NCBI GenBank assembly: GCA_017303355.1
Contig: JAFLCU010000012.1
Span: forward strand, 49,061-113,060
Direction of reading: 5' to 3'
DNA: 64,000 bases
From: Caulobacterales bacterium
Lineage (GTDB): Bacteria > Pseudomonadota > Alphaproteobacteria > Caulobacterales > Aquidulcibacteraceae
The first letter of the stretch is position 1. Each line of letters begins with the position of its first letter. Positions 31,876 to 40,372 of this stretch are shown here, one piece after another. The notes below the pieces were generated by a model. The model was not told the DNA's origin. It saw only the letters and a list, made by a program, of their open reading frames with translations, and did not search any database. A program made the translations under genes and the position numbers.

Positions 31876-33288
31876 ATGCGCGCACGCGATTGTAAGATCG
31901 TCGCCACGATGGGCCCGGCGAGCGATCCGCCGGAACGGCTGGCCATGCTGATCCAGGCCGGCGTCGATTGTTTCCGGCTGAATTTCAGCCATGGCGGGCG
32001 CGAGGATCATGCGCGCCGCATGCAGGCGATCCGCGAAGCGGAAGCGAAGGCGGGCGTGCCGGTTGGCGTGTTCGCGGATTTGCAGGGGCCGAAAATCCGC
32101 GTCGGCATGTTCAAGGATGGCGAGATCAAGCTGCGCTTTGGCGAGATCGTGACGCTGGAGGCGTCGAACGAGCCGGGCGAGGCGGGGCTCATTCGTCTGC
32201 CGCATCCGGAGCTGGTGAACTCGCTGGAAGCGGGCGACATCCTCAAGCTCGATGATGGCAAGCTTCAGATCACGGTGACGGAAGTTGGCCGCACGCAGCT
32301 GAAGGCGCGCGTGGATTTCGGCGGCGTGCTGAAGAACCAGAAGGGCGTGAATGTGCCGACGCGGCGCATTCCGATCTCGGCGCTGACCGAGAAGGATCGC
32401 GAGGATTTGGCGTACGCGCTCGATCTTGGCGTCGATTACATCGCGCTCTCGTTCGTGCAGCATCCCGAGGACGTGCGCGAGGCGCGCGAGCTGATCGGCG
32501 ATCGTGCCGGGATCATTTCCAAGATCGAAAAACCGAGTGCGCTGACGCAGATCGAAGAGATCGTTGAGCTGTCCGACGCGGTGATGGTGGCGCGCGGCGA
32601 TCTGGGCGTCGAGCTGCCGCCCGAGCAAGTGCCGATCGCGCAGCGCAAGATCATCCGTGCGGCGCGCGCGGCGGGGCGGCCGGTGATCGTGGCGACGCAC
32701 ATGCTGGAAAGCATGGTCGAGGCGGCGACGCCGACGCGCGCGGAGGCTTCGGACGTGGCGACGGCCGTGTATCAGGGCGCGGACGCCGTGATGCTGTCGG
32801 CCGAAAGCGCGGTGGGCCGCCATCCTCAAAGTGCTGTGGCGATCATGGACCGCATCATCCGCGCCGTGGAGGACGACAACGAATATTGGAGCTCGCTGCC
32901 GCGCGATATGACGCCGCCGCAAGCAACCACCGCCGACGCGATCGCGCTTTCGGCGCGGCACATCGCTGACACGTTGGGCGCGGCTTCGATCGTGGCCTAT
33001 ACATCGACGGGTTCAACTGCGCTGCGCGTGGCGCGTGAGCGGCCGCGCTGCGGTGTTGTGGGGCTGACGCCGATCCGCGAGACGGCGCGGCGCTTGGCGC
33101 TGGTCTGGGGCGTGCGTACGGTTGTGACAGATGACGCGACGGACGTGGAGGATATGGTCGCGAAGGCGGATGCTTCAGTGAAGAAGCTGGGCATTGCGGA
33201 AGCGGGCGATCGCGTTGCGGTGATCGCCGGCATTCCATTTGGTCGGCCGGGGAAGACGAATACGATCCGCGTGTTTCGGGTGGAGTAG
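31876..33288 (+). CDS. pyk: pyruvate kinase
   Basis: A 470-residue glycolytic enzyme converting phosphoenolpyruvate and ADP to pyruvate and ATP. Visible: CKIVATMGPASDPPERLAML, RLNFSHGGREDHARR, FADLQGPKIRVG, the catalytic Lys in GIISKIEKPSALTQIEEI, MVARGDLGVELPPEQVPIAQ, and a C-terminal allosteric domain with STGSTALRVARERPRC. The usual ATQMLESM reads ATHMLESM here, a mild change. Cytosolic homotetramer expected. The gene stands alone between GST and the YcxB-like gene. Confidence 0.96.
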   Translation: MRARDCKIVATMGPASDPPERLAMLIQAGVDCFRLNFSHGGREDHARRMQAIREAEAKAGVPVGVFADLQGPKIRVGMFKDGEIKLRFGEIVTLEASNEPGEAGLIRLPHPELVNSLEAGDILKLDDGKLQITVTEVGRTQLKARVDFGGVLKNQKGVNVPTRRIPISALTEKDREDLAYALDLGVDYIALSFVQHPEDVREARELIGDRAGIISKIEKPSALTQIEEIVELSDAVMVARGDLGVELPPEQVPIAQRKIIRAARAAGRPVIVATHMLESMVEAATPTRAEASDVATAVYQGADAVMLSAESAVGRHPQSAVAIMDRIIRAVEDDNEYWSSLPRDMTPPQATTADAIALSARHIADTLGAASIVAYTSTGSTALRVARERPRCGVVGLTPIRETARRLALVWGVRTVVTDDATDVEDMVAKADASVKKLGIAEAGDRVAVIAGIPFGRPGKTNTIRVFRVE

Positions 33289-33321
33289 CACTCGGCTAAG
33301 TTAAAAGCGGAAGGGGCTGGT

Positions 33322-33855
33322 GTGTCTGAAGCGATTACGATCGAGAACGTTGTCCTACGTGGAAATGACTTGAAGGTCGTTTGGTCGCTCTGGCCGAGCG
33401 TCAACCGCGCCAACAATTGGCGGCTCGTGCCAATTGCCGTTGGCGCTCTGGTCTCCGCCTTTTCTTTGAGTTTTCTCACTGATCCAACGGCTTGGGATTT
33501 GTTGACAATCCTTGGGCCAGTCGTGATCGGATTTTATATATTTCTATGGCTCACCAACGGCGTGTTCATGGGCGCGCTCAGGCGCGGTTACGAAGTATCG
33601 CCGACGGGCGCTGCGCCATGCACCTTCCGGTTTGATGACGAGGGCATGCAACAGAGCCTGTCGGTTGGTGGCTGCAGCTATCGTTGGGCGGCGTTTGTCG
33701 ATGTTGTTGAAAGCGCCGATGGTTTTCGTTTTTGGATGACGCCGTACATGGCCGTGATGCTGCCGGTGCGCTTTATGGACGATGCTCAAAAGAATGCTCT
33801 GCGGGCTCTGCTCGTTAAGGTGCGTGCTCGCGGAGAGCTTCGCGGCGCTCAATAG
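33322..33855 (+). CDS. YcxB-like membrane protein
   Basis: A 177-residue protein starting with GTG. Two transmembrane helices follow residue 30 (LVPIAVGALVSAFSLSFL and ILGPVVIGFYIFLWLTNGVF). The C-terminal domain matches the YcxB-like family: PCTFRFDDEGMQQSLSVGGC, YRWAAFVDVVESADGFRFWM, AVMLPVRFMDDAQ. The family is widespread and of unknown role. Codon use is less GC-rich here than in flanking genes (many TTG, GTT), so it may be a later arrival. Confidence 0.75.
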   Translation: MSEAITIENVVLRGNDLKVVWSLWPSVNRANNWRLVPIAVGALVSAFSLSFLTDPTAWDLLTILGPVVIGFYIFLWLTNGVFMGALRRGYEVSPTGAAPCTFRFDDEGMQQSLSVGGCSYRWAAFVDVVESADGFRFWMTPYMAVMLPVRFMDDAQKNALRALLVKVRARGELRGAQ

Positions 33856-33899
33856 TTGACCCTGCGTCTATCTTGCAGCCGCTAATTGATGCGCGCACT

Positions 33900-33916
33900 C
33901 TCCCGGCAAACGGGAG
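33900..33916 (+). promoter_or_regulatory. hairpin containing the P450 ribosome binding site
   Basis: CTCCCG (33900-33905), loop GCAAA, CGGGAG (33911-33916). The right arm supplies the GGGAGG ribosome site for the GTG at 33923. Formation of the hairpin would hide it. Confidence 0.5.
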
Positions 33917-33922
33917 GCGCGT

Positions 33923-35197
33923 GTGAGTGAGCTCAGGCTGCCGGAAAATATCGCGACGACGCTTGTGAACCCGACCGCGTATGCGTCGGACGATTTGTTC
34001 AATGCGTATCGCTGGATGCGCCAGAACAATCCGCTGGGCGTGGCCGAGGTCGAGGGCTTCGATCCGTTCTGGGTCGTGACCAAGCATGCCGACATTCTGG
34101 AGATCAGCAAGAACAACGCGCTCTATTCGAGCGGCGTGCGCGGAACGACGCTGACGAACAAGGCGGGCGACGCACGGGCGCGCGCGATCACGGGCACGCC
34201 GCACCTTGTGAAATCACTGGTGCAGATGGATGAGCCCGAGCACATGAAATATCGCCTGCTGACGCAGGCGTGGTTCATGCCGGCTTCGATCAAGAAGCGC
34301 GAAGCGGATGTGCGCGCGCTGGCGAAGCAATCGGTGGATGAGTTCGTGGCGCTGCCGGGCAAATGCGATTTCGTCACCGACGTGGCGATGCATTACCCGC
34401 TGCGCGTGGTGATGCAAATTCTGGGCGTGCCGATGGAAGATTATCCGCGCATGCTGCGGCTGACGCAGGAGCTGTTTGGCGCGCAGGATCCCGATGTGCA
34501 GCGTTTCCAGGAAGCGCTCACCGATGAGCAATACGCGCAGCTGCTGCTGGCCGTGGTGCAGGATTTTACCACGTATTTCGAGGCGATCAGCGCCGATCGC
34601 CGCGCCAATCCGCGCGATGATCTCGCGACCTTGATCGCAAATGCGCAGATCGATGGCGCGCCGATGGGGCAGTTCGAGGCGACGGGCTATTACACCATCG
34701 TCGCAACCGCCGGGCATGACACGACATCGTCCTCCACGGCGGGCGCGATGTGGGCGCTGGCGACGCAGCCTGGTTTGCTGGAGCGCGTGCGTGGCGATCT
34801 TTCGCTCGTGCCGGCTTTGATCGAGGAGGCGATCCGCTGGACGACGCCGGTGAAGACGTTCATGCGCTCGACCACGGAAGATTCGGAGTTGCGCGGTCGC
34901 AAAATCGCCAAGGGCGATTGGCTGATGCTCTGCTACGCCTCCGGCAATCGCGACGAAGAGGTGTTTCCGAATTCGGACACGTTCGACATCGACCGCACGC
35001 CGAACCGCCAGCTCGCCTTCGGTTTCGGCGCGCATCTGTGCTTGGGGCAGCATTTGGCGCGCATGGAAATGCGCATCCTGTTCGAGGAATTGCTGCCGCG
35101 CCTGAAGAGCATCAGCCTCGACGGCGAGCCGCGTTACACGGAAAGCTGGTTCGTGAACGGGCTGAAGAAGCTGCCGATCAGGTTTGAGCTGAATTAG
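33923..35197 (+). CDS. cytochrome P450
   Basis: A 424-residue soluble bacterial P450 monooxygenase. Landmarks: I-helix oxygen site TAGHDTTSSSTAGAMWAL, ExxR motif in LIEEAIRW, and the heme-binding loop LAFGFGAHLCLGQHLARME with the cysteine ligand. The C-terminus SWFVNGLKKLPIRFELN is like CYP108/CYP124-type enzymes that act on terpenoids, alkyl or steroid side chains, but that is a loose guess. No ferredoxin or reductase gene is adjacent. Starts with GTG. Two winged-helix regulators follow, the first convergent and overlapping by 20 bases. Confidence 0.95.
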   Translation: MSELRLPENIATTLVNPTAYASDDLFNAYRWMRQNNPLGVAEVEGFDPFWVVTKHADILEISKNNALYSSGVRGTTLTNKAGDARARAITGTPHLVKSLVQMDEPEHMKYRLLTQAWFMPASIKKREADVRALAKQSVDEFVALPGKCDFVTDVAMHYPLRVVMQILGVPMEDYPRMLRLTQELFGAQDPDVQRFQEALTDEQYAQLLLAVVQDFTTYFEAISADRRANPRDDLATLIANAQIDGAPMGQFEATGYYTIVATAGHDTTSSSTAGAMWALATQPGLLERVRGDLSLVPALIEEAIRWTTPVKTFMRSTTEDSELRGRKIAKGDWLMLCYASGNRDEEVFPNSDTFDIDRTPNRQLAFGFGAHLCLGQHLARMEMRILFEELLPRLKSISLDGEPRYTESWFVNGLKKLPIRFELN

Positions 35198-35621
35198 TCG
35201 CGGAGGCTGCCGCTTCGATACGAACGCCGACGCGCGCGACGCGTTCGACATAACGCTGGGTCGCGCGCTGCGCTTCTCGTTCAAGGGCGCGCGCGTGAGG
35301 CGTGTTTTCGTCGATAAGCGCCTTCAGGCGGCCGCGTCCTTGCTCCACGAGGTCGCCGCGCGCCAGCAGGAGCGCGACTTTGCGCCGGACTGTTTCGCGC
35401 GCAAGGCCCGTCCATTCGCAGAGTTCGCGACGCGAGACGCCCCCGCGTGTTTCCGTGGCGCGCAGCGCATAGAGATGAAGCAGCAACGCTTCGTAATCCC
35501 CCTCGAAATGGGTTTTGGCGACGTAGAGCAAGTCCATGACCAGTTCCACGCCGGCGAATGCGAGCGGACGGCGGTCAAGAGGGAGTGTGGGACCCGCAGG
35601 ATCAATCACGGCTTCGCTCAT
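35178..35621 (-). CDS. winged helix-turn-helix regulator, paralogue A
   Basis: A 147-residue protein starting MSEAVIDPAG at 35621 (the ATG nearest to conserved sequence). The central part has AFAGVELVMDLLYVAKTHFE, then the DNA-binding region GGVSRRELCEWTGLARETVR and RKVALLLARGDLVEQG. The recognition segment G-L-[AP]-RETVRRKV is shared with the divergent neighbour at 35740, so the two are paralogues. The gene end overlaps the convergent P450. Likely a transcription regulator of itself, its twin or the P450; direct evidence is absent. Confidence 0.7.
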   Translation of the reverse strand: MSEAVIDPAGPTLPLDRRPLAFAGVELVMDLLYVAKTHFEGDYEALLLHLYALRATETRGGVSRRELCEWTGLARETVRRKVALLLARGDLVEQGRGRLKALIDENTPHARALEREAQRATQRYVERVARVGVRIEAAASATNSAQT

Positions 35622-35739
35622 GCGTGCTAGATTCCCCCGTGACCCAATCTGGGCCGGCCTAACTGGGTAATGCATTCGAACCGCGCTACGATTTGCGCAA
35701 GATCAACCCAACAGTCGAATTCGGTGCAAATCCTCAAAT
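35622..35739. promoter_or_regulatory. divergent control region between the two winged-helix genes
   Basis: This 118-bp gap holds three CCCA/TGGG type motifs: CCCAATCTGGG (a 4-bp inverted repeat with 3-bp centre), AACTGGGTAA and CAACCCAACAG. Repeated half-sites in a divergent promoter region of paralogous regulators suggest operators bound by them. Confidence 0.4.
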
Positions 35740-36138
35740 ATGGCGAGCCCAGCTTCTAGTTTGTTGTTCGAAGCCTTAGACGGCGCGCGCCGCTATTTGG
35801 ATCTCGAAATCGAAAGTGTAGTGATCATTATTTGCGTTGGCGAAGCCACGATGAGACCCATTGTCACGGGTGGCGATCGTGACGTGATCACGGAAGTATT
35901 TCCTTCCAATGACGCACGTGGCTGGATTTCACGGCGCGCCATTTCAGAACGCACAGGGCTTCCGCGCGAGACCGTTCGGCGCAAAGTGAATCAGCTGGTC
36001 GCGAGCGGACGATTATTGATCGATAGCGAAGGGCGCGTGCGTTCGACGCAGGAATTGGCGCGCCCGGAAATGGCGCAACTCATCGAAAGTGTGCGTGATA
36101 CGGTATCCCGATATCGTGCCAGCCTGGCGACGGACTAA
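35740..36138 (+). CDS. winged helix-turn-helix regulator, paralogue B
   Basis: A 132-residue protein. N-terminal part LLFEALDGARRYLDLEIESV with a hydrophobic helix VVIIICVGEATMRPIVTG, then the DNA-binding segment WISRRAISERTGLPRETVRR and KVNQLVASGRLLID. This is homologous to paralogue A (35178-35621, opposite strand) at the recognition helix. The base composition is more AT-rich than surrounding genes. Presumed regulator; the signal is unknown. A divergent pair of related regulators may cross-control. Confidence 0.7.
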   Translation: MASPASSLLFEALDGARRYLDLEIESVVIIICVGEATMRPIVTGGDRDVITEVFPSNDARGWISRRAISERTGLPRETVRRKVNQLVASGRLLIDSEGRVRSTQELARPEMAQLIESVRDTVSRYRASLATD

Positions 36139-36167
36139 GCCGAGGGTAAGCGCGCCACAGCGCTGAA

Positions 36168-37244
36168 TTACACGACTTTAATCGTCGGCGCTGGCTTGTT
36201 GAGGCGGGTGACGTTGGCGAGCGCCGCCTGCGCGATGCCGACAAAGCGTTGCGAGACCGCGCTGACCGGTTGCGTCGTCACGAGCGGCGCGCCGGCATCA
36301 CAGCTTTCGCGCAAGGCGACGTCGATCGGAATTTCGCCCAGGAAGGGCGCGCCGGCCGCTTCGGCCGTGCGGCGGGCGCCGCCTTCGCCGAAAATGTGCG
36401 TGCGCTTGCCGTCCGGCGTTTCGAAATAGGCCATGTTCTCGACGATGCCGAGGATCGGCGCTTTGGCTTTGTCGAACATGGCGAGGCCGCGGCGCACGTC
36501 GGCGAGCGCGACCTCCTGTGGCGTGGAGACGATGACGGCGCCGGCGAGCGGCACGCGTTGCACGAGCGTGAGCTGCACGTCGCCGGTGCCTGGCGGCAGA
36601 TCGAGCACCAGCACATCGAGATCGCCCCACGCGACTTCATCGATCATTTGCCGCACCGCGCTCGTCGCCATTGCGCCGCGCCAGATCATCGGCGAGGCGG
36701 CGTCGACGAGGTAGCCGATCGACATGGTCTTCAGGCCGTGCGCGTCGAGCGGATCGAGAATTTTGTCGCGGCTCATCTCGGGGCGGCGCGCGCCGGTTCC
36801 CAGCAGCGTCGGTGCGGAGGGGCCATACACATCGAGATCGAGCAAGCCGGTCTTCAACCCCAATGAGGCGAAAGCAGCGGCGAGATTTACCGCCACGGTT
36901 GATTTACCGACACCGCCTTTTGCGCTGGCGACGGCGATGATGTGCTTCACGCGCGCGACGCCGCCGGCGCTCACTTGCTTTGGTTCATGTGCCGTAAGTA
37001 CGGCGAGCACTTGGGTGACGCCCTCGACGTTGCGTGCGGCTTTTTCGGCGCGTTCGCGCAGCGCGACATAATGCTCCGCGACGTCCGCTGGCGCTTCTAT
37101 GGTGAACGAGACCTTGCCGCCGTCGCGCACTTCAAGCCCGGAAACACGGCCAGAAATCAACAAACCCTTGCCTGATGCGGGGTCTTTGATCGCATCGAGG
37201 CGCGTTTCGACCGCTTCTTTGATGACCGCCAACTGGTTGTTCAT
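36168..37244 (-). CDS. apbC: Mrp/ApbC-type P-loop ATPase lacking the CxxC motif
   Basis: A 358-residue protein starting MNNQLAVIKEAVETRLDAIK. N-terminal MIP18-like domain to about 95, then the deviant Walker A IIAVASAKGGVGKSTVAVN, Walker B TGLLDLDVYGPSAPTLLG, and VLDLPPGTGDVQLTLVQ. Family members carry Fe-S clusters to target proteins as dimers, with two cysteines after ENM.YF. Here that place reads ENMAYFETPDGKRTHIFG, with no cysteine. It may therefore not hold a cluster in the usual way, or use another site. The gene is divergent from hflK. Confidence 0.9.
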   Translation of the reverse strand: MNNQLAVIKEAVETRLDAIKDPASGKGLLISGRVSGLEVRDGGKVSFTIEAPADVAEHYVALRERAEKAARNVEGVTQVLAVLTAHEPKQVSAGGVARVKHIIAVASAKGGVGKSTVAVNLAAAFASLGLKTGLLDLDVYGPSAPTLLGTGARRPEMSRDKILDPLDAHGLKTMSIGYLVDAASPMIWRGAMATSAVRQMIDEVAWGDLDVLVLDLPPGTGDVQLTLVQRVPLAGAVIVSTPQEVALADVRRGLAMFDKAKAPILGIVENMAYFETPDGKRTHIFGEGGARRTAEAAGAPFLGEIPIDVALRESCDAGAPLVTTQPVSAVSQRFVGIAQAALANVTRLNKPAPTIKVV

Positions 37245-37352
37245 GCTTGATCCCATAACACATGCGCCACATATCGGCGCGCATGGAGGGCTTCAAGCGC
37301 GCCCAGAATGGCGCGCGCACCTCCAGGCCAATTGGCGGGGATAGAATTTCTG

Positions 37353-38465
37353 ATGCCTTGGAATGATCAGTCCGGCGGCGGCAACCAGAACAATTCTGGC
37401 GGCCAAGGCCCGTGGGGCGGCGGTCCGCGCCGTCCGTGGGGGCAGCCGCCACGTCCGCCGCAGCAACCGCAAGGCCCCGATCTCGAAGACATGCTGCGCC
37501 AATGGCGCGAGCGGTTCCGCATGGGCGGCGGCGGTTCGCGTGGCGGCGGCGCAGGTCGCGGCCAGATCTCCGCGCCGCTGATCGTTGGCATCCTGGTTTT
37601 TGGCTGGCTGCTGAGCGGCTTTTATCAGGTCGATGAAAGCGAGCGCGCCGTGGTGACGCGCTTTGGCGATTATAACCGCACCAGCGGCCCGGGCGTGCAT
37701 TGGAAGCTGCCGGCGCCGTTCGAAGCGCGCCAGATCGAGAACGTCACCGGGCAACGCACGGCCAATATCGGCTACGTCGTGAACCGCGATCAACGCGTCG
37801 ACAATCCAGAGCAAAGCTTGATGATCACCGGCGACCGCAATCTGGTCGAGGTGCATTTCCGCGTCATCTACAACATCAAGGATGTGGTGGCGTACGTGTT
37901 CAATGTGCGTGATCAGCAGGAAGTGGTGGGCCAAGTCGCCGAAAGCGCGATGCGCGAAGTCGTCGGCCGCCGTCAGCTTGAGCCGATCGTGACGCGCGAG
38001 CGCGCGCTCGTGGAACAAGATGTCGAAGTGCTGATGCAGCAAGTGCTGGACGAGTATGAGTCCGGCGTTGAGGTTCTGCAGGTCGAATTGCTGAGCGCAG
38101 CGTGGCCGACTGAAGTGATCGCGGCGTTCAACGACGTGATCATCGCCGGCCAAGATTCCGAAACGGCGCGCAACAATGCCGAACGCGAAACGGCGCGCAT
38201 CGTCAACGAAGCGCAGGCCTATCGCGAGCAAGTGATCCGCGAAGCGACGGGTGAAGCGGAGCGCTTCATCGCCGTGCATACCGAGTATCGCCAAGCGCCG
38301 CAGGTGACGCGCGACCGGCTCTATCTGGAAACGATGGAACGCGTGTATCGCAACGGCAATCTGGTGATCCTGGATTCGCGCTCGGGCGCCGTGCCGTATC
38401 TGCCGCTGGACGGCATGGTGCGCCGCAACGCGCCCGCCGCGCCGGCCCAAGGAGGGACCCGCTAA
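37353..38465 (+). CDS. hflK: HflK, membrane protease regulator
   Basis: A 370-residue inner-membrane SPFH/prohibitin-family protein that with HflC surrounds and restrains FtsH. A Gly/Pro/Asn-rich cytosolic N-terminus (SGGGNQNNSGGQGPWGGGPR) precedes one helix (PLIVGILVFGWLLSGFYQV), then the SPFH domain with ESERAVVTRFGDYNRTSGPG and VHWKLPAPFE. A coiled-coil rich segment (NNAERETARIVNEAQAYREQ) follows. ATG 37353 gives the usual MPWNDQ start. The stop TAA shares its last base with the hflC ATG. Confidence 0.95.
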   Translation: MPWNDQSGGGNQNNSGGQGPWGGGPRRPWGQPPRPPQQPQGPDLEDMLRQWRERFRMGGGGSRGGGAGRGQISAPLIVGILVFGWLLSGFYQVDESERAVVTRFGDYNRTSGPGVHWKLPAPFEARQIENVTGQRTANIGYVVNRDQRVDNPEQSLMITGDRNLVEVHFRVIYNIKDVVAYVFNVRDQQEVVGQVAESAMREVVGRRQLEPIVTRERALVEQDVEVLMQQVLDEYESGVEVLQVELLSAAWPTEVIAAFNDVIIAGQDSETARNNAERETARIVNEAQAYREQVIREATGEAERFIAVHTEYRQAPQVTRDRLYLETMERVYRNGNLVILDSRSGAVPYLPLDGMVRRNAPAAPAQGGTR

Positions 38466-39316
38466 TGCAGCGCAATCTTCCCTTCATTCTGGGCGGCGCC
38501 TTCGCGGTGCTGGTCGTGTTGTTCAACACGCTCTTCGTCGTGCGCCAGACCGAACAGGCCATCGTGCTGCGCTTCGGCGAGTATCAGCGCACCATCAACG
38601 CGCCGGGGCGCGATGAACCAGGGCTTTATTTCAAGGTGCCGTTCATCGACAGCGTCGTCAGCTACGACAAGCGCAACATCGGCCTGACACTGGAAGGCCA
38701 GCCGATCGTGGCGTCCGACCAGGAGCAATTGCGCGTCGACGCGATCGTGCGCTGGCGCATCGAGGATCCGCGCCTGTTCTATCAAAGCGCGCTGACCGAG
38801 ATGGATGGCGCGGGGCGTCTGCGTACGTTCACGGAAGCGGCGCTGCGCCGCGCGCTGGGCGGCGCCACCTCGAACGAGATCATCTCGGGCCGCCGCGCCG
38901 AGCTGATGCAAAGCATCGAAAACGACCTCAACGCCTCTGCCGCGACAGAACTGGGCGTGCGCGTGATCGACGTGCGCATCCGCCAGGCCGATCTGCCGGA
39001 CGCCACGCGTGACCGCGTCTATGACCGCATGCGCTCGGAGCGTGAGCAGGTCGCGGGCCGCATCCGCGCCGAAGGCGCGCGCGAGGCGACGATCATCCGC
39101 GCCACGGCGCAGCAGGAAAGCGAACGTCTGCGCGGTGAAGGCGACGCCGAACGCGCGCGCATTTTTGCTCGCGCCTATGGCCGCGATCCGGAATTCGCCG
39201 CGTTCTACCGTTCGATGCGCGCGTATGATTACGCGATGGAAGAGGGCACGCCGATCGTGGTGGCGCCCGACAGCGACTTCTTCCGCTACATGCAGCGCCG
39301 CACCGGCAACCGCTAA
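38465..39316 (+). CDS. hflC: HflC, partner of HflK
   Basis: A 283-residue protein with one N-terminal helix (LPFILGGAFAVLVVLFNTLF) and the SPFH domain (VVRQTEQAIVLRFGEYQRTI, ELGVRVIDVRIRQADLPD), ending in the AREATIIRATAQQESERLRG coiled-coil region. Forms the large HflKC cage with HflK in the inner membrane around FtsH. Overlaps hflK by one base, so translation is coupled. Its stop overlaps the stop of the convergent esterase by four bases. A DegP-like protease follows after the esterase, keeping the hflKC-deg neighbourhood. Confidence 0.95.
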   Translation: MQRNLPFILGGAFAVLVVLFNTLFVVRQTEQAIVLRFGEYQRTINAPGRDEPGLYFKVPFIDSVVSYDKRNIGLTLEGQPIVASDQEQLRVDAIVRWRIEDPRLFYQSALTEMDGAGRLRTFTEAALRRALGGATSNEIISGRRAELMQSIENDLNASAATELGVRVIDVRIRQADLPDATRDRVYDRMRSEREQVAGRIRAEGAREATIIRATAQQESERLRGEGDAERARIFARAYGRDPEFAAFYRSMRAYDYAMEEGTPIVVAPDSDFFRYMQRRTGNR

Positions 39317-40299
39317 GCCGAAACGAAAATCTCGTGGCGCTGGCCCCAGTTGAAAAACAGCTGGGGCCAGATGCCCGCCGGCTTGTCGCGCACGAAGCGC
39401 AAGCCAAAGCCGTGGCCGCCTTCCTCGAACACGTGCAGCTCGCTGCGTACGCTGGCGCGGCGCAGCGCTTCATACATGGCCAGCCCGTTGCCGAGCGGTA
39501 CGGCTTCGTCGTCGCCCGCATGGATCACCATGGTGGGGCTCATGTCCGCGCGCGCGTGGTTTTCAAGCGAATAACGGGCGAGCGCTTCCGCGGATGGATT
39601 TTCGCCCAGTAGATATGAACGTGAGCCCGCGTGCGCGCCGGCGCCCATGGTGATGACGGGATACATGAAGCAGGAAATGTCCGGCTTGGCGTTGCTCGTA
39701 TCGCCATCGGGCGCGAGCGGCAGATCGAAGCGCGTCGCCAGCGACGCGGCGACGTGGCCGCCGGCTGAGAAACCAATCGAGGCGACGCGCGCGGGATCGA
39801 TGCCAGCTTGCGCGCGGATCACGCGCATGGCGCGCTGCGCATCCTGCAAGGAAACCTCAGCGCCGGCGGCCCAGCCATCGCCGGGCAGGCGATAGCGCAG
39901 CACATAGGATGTAATCCCGCGCGCCGCGAACCAGCGCGCCGCCTCGTAGCCTTCCTTGTCGATGACGACATGGCGATAACCGCCGCCAGGAACGATCAGC
40001 AGCGCCGCGCCATTGGCGCGGGCGGGGCGAAACATGGAAAGGTGGGGCGTGCGCACATAGCGCACGATGCGATCCGGCAAGCCTTCCGCGTTCGGGCGCG
40101 CAATCTCTTCCTCGACCACGCTGACATTCTCGCCGCCGGGCGCGCCATTGGGCCAAAGCGGAATGATGGCGTCGGGCGGCGTATCGCGGAGTGCGGCCTC
40201 AAGCTCGTTGCTGGCCGGAACAGACGCCGTGGCGCAGGCCGCGACCGGCGTGAGAGAAAGGCCCGCGAGCAGAGCGCGGCGATCCGTGAGCATCGTCAT
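39313..40299 (-). CDS. alpha/beta hydrolase (esterase/acetylxylan esterase-like), predicted lipoprotein
   Basis: A 328-residue protein. The N-terminus MTMLTDRRALLAGLSLTPVA ends in a lipobox (VAAC) after an RR pair, so export as a lipoprotein is likely. The fold has the oxyanion signature LLIVPGGGYRHVVIDKEGYE, the nucleophile elbow GFSAGGHVAASLA (G-x-S-x-G), and MVIHAGDDEAVPLGNG with Asp plus GGHGFGLRF with His as the rest of the triad. This is the BD-FAE/acetylxylan esterase group. It sits inverted between hflC and the DegP-like gene, an insertion into an otherwise conserved unit. Confidence 0.85.
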   Translation of the reverse strand: MTMLTDRRALLAGLSLTPVAACATASVPASNELEAALRDTPPDAIIPLWPNGAPGGENVSVVEEEIARPNAEGLPDRIVRYVRTPHLSMFRPARANGAALLIVPGGGYRHVVIDKEGYEAARWFAARGITSYVLRYRLPGDGWAAGAEVSLQDAQRAMRVIRAQAGIDPARVASIGFSAGGHVAASLATRFDLPLAPDGDTSNAKPDISCFMYPVITMGAGAHAGSRSYLLGENPSAEALARYSLENHARADMSPTMVIHAGDDEAVPLGNGLAMYEALRRASVRSELHVFEEGGHGFGLRFVRDKPAGIWPQLFFNWGQRHEIFVSA

Positions 40300-40372
40300 G
40301 GCGCCATAAATACTTGCTCCCGCGCCTGACGCCAACGATTGCGCCGGCCAAGCGCCGCGTTAGTGTCAGTGC

